Of a stretch of DNA of 64,000 nucleotides, positions 47,502 to 54,892 are shown piece by piece. The stretch covers positions 353,889 through 417,888 of the forward strand of contig NZ_FRDA01000005.1 of assembly GCF_900143095.1 (NCBI RefSeq), written 5' to 3'. The translations under genes were made by a program, and so were the position numbers. Each line of letters begins with the position of its first letter. Position 1 is the first letter of the stretch. This DNA is from Pseudomonas asturiensis. Lineage in GTDB: Bacteria; Pseudomonadota; Gammaproteobacteria; Pseudomonadales; Pseudomonadaceae. The notes beneath the pieces were generated by a model that made no database searches, was not told where the DNA came from, and was given only the letters and a program-made list of their open reading frames with translations.

Positions 47502-49703
47502 GTGAAGATTGTTTTTGATGGTTTGCGTGTGTCAGTCGGTGTGGCAGGAGTGGCGTTATCTCAATTGGTGTGCGCTGATTCCGTATTGTCGGGAGGTCAG
47601 GTGGCACGAGTCCCGGAGGTGCCGATCATTTATATTAATAGTGGGGGGCTGGTCTACATCGCTGGCGCCAGTGCGCCGGCTCAGTACAAGGTGAGTAATG
47701 GTTCTACTGTTGTATCCAATGGTGCGAGGATAGACAGTCTTTTTGCCGAAGATTCACATGTCGTGTTGAAGCCTGGAACCACGTTCAAGAACAAGCTGCA
47801 GGTGTATCACGGAAGTCTGAATATGTCCGACTCCAAAACCGAGGGCGCTATCGTTCTGGATCGAGTCAAGGACGCTACCATCAATAACGTCGATGCCTCT
47901 TTCAGCACGGCGCTCAGCGTGATTGCGAGCAAGGTGTCTGTTAAGGACTCCACGCTTGTCGGCACTCAACAAGATAGAAAGGCAGCTTGGGGGATTGGCG
48001 TATATGGAGGTGATGCAGAAGTGATAAACAGCCATGTGACAGGTGATGGGAACGCGGCCAATATGACCCATACGTTCAGTCGCGACGGCGGAGGGTTCAT
48101 TGAAGGCCGCCTGAAAGTGGATCACTCGGTTCTCGAGGCGCTGGACGGCGCAACGATTCGGGTTGAAGGCCGAGACGGCATCACTCATTTGGCTGATATA
48201 GACGTTTTCAACGACTCCATAATGCTGTCCGGTAACGGGAATCTTCTCGAAAGCTTTAAGCTCAGCACGTCGAACTTTAGAGTGGATGACAGCACCCTCT
48301 ATGGCAATCTGCTCGCCGATGACACCAGTACCCTCAACGTCACCCTGCAAAACTACGCCAGCCTCACTGGCGACATCATCAACGGCAACACCCTGGCCGT
48401 GACCTCCGGTGGCCACTGGCAGATGGTCGGTGATAACGCGATCAAGTCGCTGTCCATGGACGGCGGGCGCGTTAGCTTCTCGAAGCAAGGGTTTCACACG
48501 TTGTCGCTGAACGAGTTGTCGGGGCAGGGCAGTTTTGCCATGCGGGTGGATCTGGACAACGGCGTCGGCGACCTGCTGGCTGTCAACGGTCAGGCCAGCG
48601 GGCAGTTCGGGTTGCGGGTGCGTAACACTGGACTGGAAGTGGTTTCTCCCGACATGGAACCGCTGAGAGTCGTGCATACCGAAGGCGGCGATGCGCAGTT
48701 CAACCTGATCGGCGGCCGCGTGGACCTGGGGGCTTTTTCCTACCAATTGAAGCAGCAAGGCAACGACTGGTTCATCACGGGTGAGGACAAGGCGATCAGC
48801 CCGTCCACGCAAGTTGCGTTGGCGCTGTTCAGCGCCGCACCCGTTGTCTGGACAAGTGAGCTTTCGACGCTGCGCACGCGTATGGGCGAAATCCGCGGCA
48901 GCGGTCAGGGCGGCAGCTGGATGCGCGCTTATGGCAGTCGTGTGAACGCTACGACGGGCGACGGCGTGAATTACCAGCAGCAGTTGAGCGGTCTGTCGCT
49001 GGGCGCGGATGCGCCGGTCGAGGTCAGTAGCGGTCAGTTGCTGTTCGGCGTGCTGGGCGGTTACAGCAAGTCCGACCTGAACGTGAGTCATGGCACGTCG
49101 GGGAAGATCGACAGCTACTATGCGGGCGCTTACGGCACCTGGTTGTCGGACGACGGCTATTACCTGGATGGGGTGCTCAAGCTTAACCGCTTCCGCAGCA
49201 AGGCGAAGGTGGCGATGAGTGATGCCACTCAGGCCAAGGGCGACTACAGCAACAGTGCCATGGGCGGCTGGGTGGAGTTCGGTCGGCACATCAAACTGGC
49301 GGACGATTATTTCCTCGAGCCCTTCGCGCAATTGTCCAGCGTGGTTGTTCAGGGTAACGACTACCGCATGGACAATGGTCTGAAGGCGAAGAGCGATCGT
49401 ACGCACTCGCTGTTGGGCAAGGTCGGCACATCGGCCGGACGTAACATTGCGCTCAAGGATGGTGGCGTGGTGCAGCCTTACGTGCGCGTTGCGGTGGCGC
49501 AGGAGTTCTCGCGCAGCAACGACGTGAGCGTCAATGACACGACGTTCGACAACAGCCTGTTCGGCTCGCGAGCAGAGCTGGGTGCCGGTGTATCGGTGTC
49601 CCTGTCCGAGCGCCTGCAGGTGCATGCGGACTTCGATTACATGAAAGGCAAGCATATCGAGCAACCCTGGGGGGCCAATGTCGGGCTGCGTCTGGCGTTT
49701 TAA
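47502..49703 (+). CDS. Autotransporter with pertactin-like passenger
   Basis: 733 residues from a GTG at 47502 with GGAG nine bases upstream; this start exposes a signal peptide (MKIVFDGLRVSVGVAGVALS..., cleavage after VCA). The passenger (about 30-440) is a beta-helix with short Asp/Asn/Gly-rich turns and a pertactin-type TLNVTLQNYASLTGDIIN stretch; the beta-domain (about 470-733) ends in the outer-membrane signature GLRLAF. A type Va secreted or surface protein, likely adhesin. GC content is low before about 48300 and higher afterwards. An intrinsic terminator follows. Confidence 0.88.
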   Translation: MKIVFDGLRVSVGVAGVALSQLVCADSVLSGGQVARVPEVPIIYINSGGLVYIAGASAPAQYKVSNGSTVVSNGARIDSLFAEDSHVVLKPGTTFKNKLQVYHGSLNMSDSKTEGAIVLDRVKDATINNVDASFSTALSVIASKVSVKDSTLVGTQQDRKAAWGIGVYGGDAEVINSHVTGDGNAANMTHTFSRDGGGFIEGRLKVDHSVLEALDGATIRVEGRDGITHLADIDVFNDSIMLSGNGNLLESFKLSTSNFRVDDSTLYGNLLADDTSTLNVTLQNYASLTGDIINGNTLAVTSGGHWQMVGDNAIKSLSMDGGRVSFSKQGFHTLSLNELSGQGSFAMRVDLDNGVGDLLAVNGQASGQFGLRVRNTGLEVVSPDMEPLRVVHTEGGDAQFNLIGGRVDLGAFSYQLKQQGNDWFITGEDKAISPSTQVALALFSAAPVVWTSELSTLRTRMGEIRGSGQGGSWMRAYGSRVNATTGDGVNYQQQLSGLSLGADAPVEVSSGQLLFGVLGGYSKSDLNVSHGTSGKIDSYYAGAYGTWLSDDGYYLDGVLKLNRFRSKAKVAMSDATQAKGDYSNSAMGGWVEFGRHIKLADDYFLEPFAQLSSVVVQGNDYRMDNGLKAKSDRTHSLLGKVGTSAGRNIALKDGGVVQPYVRVAVAQEFSRSNDVSVNDTTFDNSLFGSRAELGAGVSVSLSERLQVHADFDYMKGKHIEQPWGANVGLRLAF

Positions 49704-49737
49704 CGCGTAAAGCGCAGCATGTTTCATCCAGTTTGAG

Positions 49738-49767
49738 GCCCCCGGCGATCACTCGCCGGGGGCTTTT
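49738..49767 (+). terminator. Intrinsic terminator of the autotransporter gene
   Basis: Perfect 11-bp stem GCCCCCGGCGA / TCGCCGGGGGC, loop TCAC, then TTTT. It lies 35 bases after the stop codon and may also serve the convergent gene at 49771. Confidence 0.88.
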
Positions 49768-49770
49768 CAA

Positions 49771-50295
49771 TCAGTTTTCAGGGTATCGGCGAGTGACCCA
49801 GCGTTTGCGTTGTCGCTGCCGGTCGGTCACCGGAAGTGCATGGTTGACGGTGACCTTGAGGACAGGCGAAGTGCCCAGCAGGTGTTGCCCCCTGTAGACC
49901 TCGTAGTACAGATCAACCAGTCCGTAATGAATAAATGGCAGGAAATTGTAGGAAACGCACAGCACGCGCACGATGCTGTTTGCCCCTACGCGGTGATAAA
50001 CCTTGGTCACTGATGAGTTCTTACCCCAGTAGAAGTGAATGACGTCATCCTCACACAGCCTTATTGAGCCCGGAATGTGAACCGATATGCCCGCGAACGC
50101 CTGTTCCTGAGTAATGGCATCCGGGTTTACGTTGGGCAATATGGGTGCTTTTAGCGTCTCCGAGATATCAGAGGGTGGAACGAGGGTGAGATGCGGCCTT
50201 TTATCGAAGTAATGGGTTGCAGCTTCTTCGATTAACGGTGCGGTGTTTTTCGGCTGGTCGCCAGACGTTATTGTTTTCGAGTCATCTTCACTCAT
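49771..50295 (-). CDS. Single Ig-like repeat protein (174 aa)
   Basis: 174 residues from ATG 50295, which has AAGGG six bases upstream; the longer frame to 50346 lacks this. An unstructured N-terminus (about 1-65) leads to one repeat of the family seen in the neighbours (GISVHIPGSIRLCEDDVIHF, then YWGKNSSV). The C-terminus is strongly basic (RQRQRKRWVTRRY). No signal peptide seen. Probably belongs with the other repeat proteins; function unknown. Confidence 0.65.
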   Translation of the reverse strand: MSEDDSKTITSGDQPKNTAPLIEEAATHYFDKRPHLTLVPPSDISETLKAPILPNVNPDAITQEQAFAGISVHIPGSIRLCEDDVIHFYWGKNSSVTKVYHRVGANSIVRVLCVSYNFLPFIHYGLVDLYYEVYRGQHLLGTSPVLKVTVNHALPVTDRQRQRKRWVTRRYPEN

Positions 50296-50718
50296 TGTGA
50301 TCCCTTGTCTTCCATATGATTGTGTTTTGTAAGGTGTGGCGTGCAATGACGCGTTGTCGTTGCAGGGATATTACAAGTCAATCCATTGTTAATATCAAGT
50401 CATGGGCAACTGTCGAAGTATGTTGCCTGGGTGTCCTCATAGTGTTACATCTTGTGTCGGGCTGGAGTTTTTAGTTGCGGCGCGGAGCCCCGTATTTGCA
50501 GGGTGAAACTAGTTATCTGGATTTTTCCTATGTTTCAAGGCTTTGATTTGATGTAGGACGCTTACTACAGTCATTTCTGAAAATCAGGTAAAAATCGTGT
50601 GATCAGCCTTATCCCACTCCTGCGTAGGACATTTCATTCGAAGTTCTCATTCAAATCGCTCACGCGTTTGCGTGAGCGACTGCGAAGGTTGTATTCAAAT
50701 GAGTGTTTTTTTGCAGGT
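50296..50718. other. Intergenic region with hairpin
   Basis: 423 bases without a convincing gene. It contains a perfect 10-bp inverted repeat TCGCTCACGC / GCGTGAGCGA at 50656-50679 (loop GTTT), which on the minus strand lies about 40 bases after the end of the gene at 50719-51381 and is followed by TTTGAATG, so it may be that gene's terminator. The rest is AT-rich and should hold the promoter of the 174-residue protein. Confidence 0.55.
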
Positions 50719-51381
50719 TCAGCGTTGCATGGACAGTTCGACGAGTTGCGCCATGATCGAAACGTTGCCGGCCCGGTCGGTGACCTGATAGCTGAACGTG
50801 ATGTGTTCGCTGTCCAGGTCGGTCAGAAAATCACGATGGAAAGCGATCTGCACCGGCCGGTCGCTCAGGTCCTCGGGGGTGACGACATGAGCGGGGCCTT
50901 CGAGGCCGTTGCAGAGTGTCTGGATGCGGTCACCGGGCTGCATGTCTGCATAGCCGGGGATAGCGCCTTTGAGGACGTCACCGAAGTTGATCTGCGGGAA
51001 GATGATCGGGGCGAGCAGGGTTGCGCCGGGGGCTGTGCGGTCTATTCGGATGGTGGTCTGATGAGAAGGTTGAGAGGCTAAACCCGGATATCGAGCTACC
51101 CTGTAGCTAACGAGGTAAATCCCGTCGCTACCCAGGTCTTCAGCCGAAATGTACGTCAATATATCTGTATTTCCCACATGGGTTTTATTGGGAATGGCTT
51201 GAAGGAATTTTATCGATTCTCCGAGGATGATTAGCTCAAGTGAGTCTCTGCTATTTAGTGGGGGGTCGATATTGATGTTCACTTCTATCGCTGATGTTAA
51301 ATCCTCTAGTTTAATAAGGCCGTCATGCTCGGCTACGAGAATGGTTGGTGCAGCAAGGTAGGTAGAATGAAGTGTGTTCAT
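50719..51381 (-). CDS. Short Ig-like repeat paralogue (220 aa)
   Basis: 220 residues with a GGAG ribosome-binding site. The N-terminus MNTLHSTYL resembles that of the 981-residue protein (MNTLHALKP) and the second half (RTAPGATLLAPIIF... YQVTDRAGNVSIMAQLVELS) matches the first third of the 612-residue protein. It therefore looks like a shortened paralogue, natural or truncated. No signal peptide. It is the outermost member of the island, about 270 bases from the IS remnant. Confidence 0.68.
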   Translation of the reverse strand: MNTLHSTYLAAPTILVAEHDGLIKLEDLTSAIEVNINIDPPLNSRDSLELIILGESIKFLQAIPNKTHVGNTDILTYISAEDLGSDGIYLVSYRVARYPGLASQPSHQTTIRIDRTAPGATLLAPIIFPQINFGDVLKGAIPGYADMQPGDRIQTLCNGLEGPAHVVTPEDLSDRPVQIAFHRDFLTDLDSEHITFSYQVTDRAGNVSIMAQLVELSMQR

Positions 51382-51649
51382 TTGTTGCTCCGGTTAATGG
51401 GCAGAGCGTGTCTCTGTCTGATGGCTAACTTTTGGGAGTACATGGTCGCTCCTACGGGTGATGTGGTGCGTATTAGTTAAAAAGTACGTAATCGGAAGTG
51501 GGGGCTAATGTCAACTGATATGGCAGGTTTTAAGAGGATTAGTAACGCTCGGGAAATTACCTACGTTATGCGCGGACAGGGCTGTAGGATGGTCGTTTGA
51601 TTTTGAAGGAGATTAACTTTCGGCAATAAACAAGTCCCGGCAAATCCTG

Positions 51650-52425
51650 GGCTCTGTACGAAAAGTACTGTCTCAAATACCGATGCGCCCGGTGATGTTG
51701 CGCTGCCGGTACTTGGGGCGATCAACCAGTCTCGGTAATCCCGGCTTGGGTTTGCGCTTCATCGTGAGTAGGTAGTGGGATCACCGGCTGCATCCGGGGG
51801 CGGCCCCGCAAAATCGGAATGTAAGCGTTATCCAGCAGCGGTTGCGCATAGGGGATGTCGCTGGCTTGCCCAGCTCACGGTAGAACGTTCAGCGGTACGC
51901 CATTGGCGTCGCCCAGTATATGGATCTTCGTCGTCAGGCCGCCCTGGCTTCGACCGAGGGCGTGGTCTTGCGGTTCTTCAGGCCCCCTTTTTTCCCAGCA
52001 CCAGAAGAGGCCCGGGTTGCGCGTACCGCCGTGGAGTCAATCATCCAGGTCTCCAGATCAATTAACCCTTGCTCGTTCAGCTTGATGTGGAGCCGCTTGA
52101 GCATCTGGTCGAACGTCCCGCGATTGCGCCAGTCACGAAAGCGTTGATAAACCGTTGACCATGGGCCGAAGCGTTCGGGCATGTCGCGCCAGGCAGCACC
52201 CGAGCAGAGCACCCAGAGCACACCGTTGAGCATCAGCCGATCATCTGCCCGTGGGCGTCCGTTACGGCGGGGTTCACTGAAGATGTCTGCAACCAAATCC
52301 CAGGCTGCGTCGGGGAGTTCGTACCGTTTGGCCATCGTGGGCTCCTGCCGTTGATGGACGCGGACTTTACTGACTCCCGACGCTTGCTGGGTTCAAATGA
52401 GTTTCAGATGATTTCGTACAGAGCC
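51650..52425 (-). mobile_element. IS5-type insertion sequence remnant with both terminal repeats
   Basis: Terminal inverted repeats are visible: GGCTCTGTACGAAAAGTACTG at the left end and its partner GGCTCTGTACGAAATCATCTG on the other strand at the right end (14 identical leading bases). Between them lies a broken two-part transposase. No exact target duplication was found next to the ends. About 776 bp, shorter than intact relatives, because of internal deletions. Confidence 0.82.
51700..52335 (-). pseudogene. IS5-family transposase, frameshifted and deleted
   Basis: The first part (51934-52335, 133 residues, MAKRYELPDAAWDLVADIFS...) is an intact N-terminal half including WMIDSTAVRA. Continuing on the minus strand in another frame one can read GGLTTKIHILGDANGVPLNV, an in-frame stop, then SDIPYAQPLLDNAYIPILRG joined directly to a fragment RMQPVIPL. 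The stretch that normally carries LADKGYDSD (the second catalytic Asp region) and the segment around ERMFGWLKENRR (with the catalytic Glu) are missing. It should not produce active transposase. Confidence 0.8.
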
Positions 52426-52532
52426 TAGAAATTCGTGGGTCTGCAGCACCGAACGGGTCCTTTCATGGGGCATCGTCATATTTACCTCAATGGCCTCCGG
52501 CCCTGTGTGATTCCGATCACGGCTGCTACATG

Positions 52533-52751
52533 CTAGCGCGTTTGTTTAGGAGCGCCAGGTTTGGCCTGTAATGGGTGCTCAGTGGCAAAGGTATCAGGGA
52601 GACTTCTACCAGCAAGCGCTGAGCTCTGTACCCGCTCGAACGCTTCGACTCCGGCATCGTCGAAAAAGCTTCTATATTTCGGCGATCGTTGAACCCTTCT
52701 TAGCTTCGCGATCGCCGCTGCTTTGACATCGATCTGATATTCACGAACCAT
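52533..52751 (-). CDS. Small hypothetical protein (72 aa)
   Basis: Preceded by AGGGG nine bases before the ATG, so expression is possible. The protein is charged and helical in its first half (VKAAAIAKLRRVQRSPKYRS) and Pro/Lys-rich at the end. No homologue is recognised. It lies between two mobile-element remnants and could be a leftover fragment of a larger gene. Confidence 0.4.
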   Translation of the reverse strand: MVREYQIDVKAAAIAKLRRVQRSPKYRSFFDDAGVEAFERVQSSALAGRSLPDTFATEHPLQAKPGAPKQTR

Positions 52752-52967
52752 AATTTTCGCCCCTGTATCCCTCGCAGCACGAAAAGTGCGTCGCCACTCT
52801 GCGCCACTGCAGGCCGATATTCACCATAAATTGCAGAGCTCATCAACGTCTATATGGATAAACGCTGGTGCCTATGAGTTCGGCAGCCTGCAAGCACAAT
52901 GAGCTATGGCACCGCCCATGATGGGGAGTGCTACGAACTGCACCTGCGCGGGTGGTGCTTTCTCTAA

Positions 52968-53339
52968 ATGCTAGCCTATCTCAGCCATGCACGCCGAAAG
53001 TTCTTCGACCTGCACGCGACCAATAAGAGCCAGATCGCCGAAAAAGCGCTGCACTACATCGCGGTTTTGTATAAAGTTGAACGAGAGACACGGGAGCTGG
53101 AACCGGGTGTCCGGCAGCGAATACGGCAGGAAAAAGCAGCGCCGATCATCGACGCACTTCATACCTGGATGATCTCCCAGCGGCAGCTTGTGCCTGAGGG
53201 CTCGGCCATTGCCATAGCCTTGGATTACAGCATCAAACGCTGGATAGCGCTGACGCGCTATCTCTATGACGGTGCTGTGCCCATAGATAACAACTGGTGC
53301 GAGAATCAAATCCGGCCGTGGGCACTTGGGGTACTTTAA
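52968..53339 (+). pseudogene. IS66-family transposase (TnpC) C-terminal fragment
   Basis: 123 residues. The reading matches the C-terminal catalytic part of IS66 transposases: HARRKFFDLHATNKSQIAEK, GSAIAIALDYSIKRWIALTR and DGAVPIDNNWCENQIRPWALG. It stops abruptly right after RPWALG where intact proteins continue with about 60 more residues, and there is no N-terminal two thirds upstream. A dead fragment. Confidence 0.82.
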
Positions 53340-53365
53340 TCTAAGTCAAGGCCATTTCGTTGTTA

Positions 53366-53494
53366 GTTGCGACAGTTTTAATTGTCAAAGGCATGCGTCC
53401 TAACTTTCGTTTTGGACGGCCGCGACAATTTTTCTTTTTCTACATTAAGGAGGCAGGCCGCGAAATACGCGACCCCGTTGCGACAGTTTTAATT
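53366..53494 (+). repeat. 18-bp direct repeat pair
   Basis: GTTGCGACAGTTTTAATT occurs at 53366-53383 and again at 53477-53494, 111 bases apart. The first copy continues into TGTC, forming a small GACA...TGTC inverted repeat. They lie between the IS66 fragment and the regulator gene and may be ends of a lost element. The surrounding 210 bases carry no gene. Confidence 0.6.
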
Positions 53495-53549
53495 TTCTAA
53501 ATTCAGCCAGGCATATTTCAGCATACTTGAAGACTTGTTCGGAGATTCC

Positions 53550-54608
53550 CTAAACCACAGGAGGGCCAGACCTGGCCTTGCGCAGCTGACTTGGGGTACA
53601 CCCCATGTTCTTCCACATCAGACGTCGCAGCGCCGTTGAATCGGAATAACCCACCTTCAAGGCGACCATTTCAATGCTTAAGTTAGTCGTTTCTAACAAG
53701 CTTTGGACATGCTGTAAACGAACTTTCTGAACAAAAGCCATAGGTGATTTTCCCGTAGCATGGCGTATTCGTCTAGACAAGGTTTTCTCGGTTACGTTCA
53801 GATGTTCGGCTATGACGCTTAAGGGTGGAACATTGGGCAAGCAATTCTCGATAAATTTCTCCAGCATTAATACTTCGCGGCTTTCTGTTTTTAAATTGGA
53901 GAGAGCCATGTAGTGATACTGGGCAGGTCTACCGTCTACCAGCAAATATTGCATTGTCAAACTGGCGATCGTATTTCCCATCTTGATACGCAATATATAG
54001 AGCATTAAGTCCATCTGTGACATTCCAGCGCCTGCAGTAACGATATTTCCGTCATGTATAAGCATGCGTTTTGTATCGAGGATGGATTTGGGGTAACGCG
54101 CTTTGAATTGGTCGTACAGTTGCCAGTGTGTGGTAACTGTACGACCTTCCAGAATTTCGGCATCACCCAATACGAAAACCGCGGAACAGGATGCTGCTGT
54201 CTGCTGCCCTCTCAGATCATGCTGGCGGACTAGTTTACCGAGCTTGCTGATGTCATGGTGCCCGAGCCGATTGATAAGCTCCGTGGCTAAAGAATGTCCT
54301 GGGCCCCGTGGGCTTTTATCAGTGCGGCAGCCAAATAAATTCACTTCCTGAGCATTTTCCAGGCCCAGACCCGGTATGACCAGCGTGCTGTCTTCAATTG
54401 CCTTCACCTTGCTCAGCGGCAGAGCTTCTAATCGCATGCCGTTTCTCATCTGCACCGATTCACTGCTACCGATGATTTTCCACGTGATGGTGGGCCGCCC
54501 CATGACTTCGGCGATCTGGTTCGCCGTGCGTAGCACGTCAAGACTAATCGCGACACTTGAGCCCATAGCACCTTCCAGCACGATAAGCGTGATCACATCC
54601 ATGTCCAT
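53550..54608 (-). CDS. GlxA-type AraC-family transcriptional regulator
   Basis: 352 residues from ATG 54608, which has AAGGA at ideal distance (upstream in-frame starts exist at 54629 and 54650). N-terminal DJ-1/PfpI-like class I amidotransferase-type domain (about 1-190; TAASCSAVFVLGDAEIL contains the nucleophile-elbow Cys) and C-terminal AraC helix-turn-helix pair (about 250-345; VTEKTLSRRIRHATGKSPM and MVALKVGYSDSTALRRLMWK). It is divergent from the biosynthetic operon and is the best candidate for its regulator. Codon use is more AT-rich than in the flagellar region. Confidence 0.9.
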   Translation of the reverse strand: MDMDVITLIVLEGAMGSSVAISLDVLRTANQIAEVMGRPTITWKIIGSSESVQMRNGMRLEALPLSKVKAIEDSTLVIPGLGLENAQEVNLFGCRTDKSPRGPGHSLATELINRLGHHDISKLGKLVRQHDLRGQQTAASCSAVFVLGDAEILEGRTVTTHWQLYDQFKARYPKSILDTKRMLIHDGNIVTAGAGMSQMDLMLYILRIKMGNTIASLTMQYLLVDGRPAQYHYMALSNLKTESREVLMLEKFIENCLPNVPPLSVIAEHLNVTEKTLSRRIRHATGKSPMAFVQKVRLQHVQSLLETTNLSIEMVALKVGYSDSTALRRLMWKNMGCTPSQLRKARSGPPVV

Positions 54609-54892
54609 TTTTTCCTTGTAATTGTCCATTAGCACATTAGCAATAAACACATGTTGCCGGTAGGCTTTCTGTCACGCACAGCGCTCAATTTTTCGACGTG
54701 TTGGGTTCGCTCCGCTGCATATCATACTAAACGACGCTGCACAAATAATTTAATCTCCGAAGAATTAGTCCTGTCGCGAAAGTGCTTCTTAAGGAATCAA
54801 GATGCCTTGAATGATAGTGATAAAATAGTTAGCTCGGCGAATTATGGCTTTTTTAGGCCAAGGCTAGCTTCTGCATTTAAAATGGATTTTGA
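54609..54892. promoter_or_regulatory. Divergent promoter region of the regulator and biosynthetic operon
   Basis: 284 bases, AT-rich, no gene. A small inverted repeat TCAAG-ATGC-CTTGA lies at 54796-54809 and GATAAAAT at 54827-54834 resembles a -10 element for the + operon. A four-codon frame ATGGATTTTGAATGA ends overlapping the ligase start codon at 54893. Confidence 0.5.

Noticed and set aside
47754..49727. 657-residue minus-strand open frame across the autotransporter
   Set aside because: The + strand has a signal peptide, beta-helix, beta-barrel and terminator; the minus frame has none and is His/Arg/Gln-rich.
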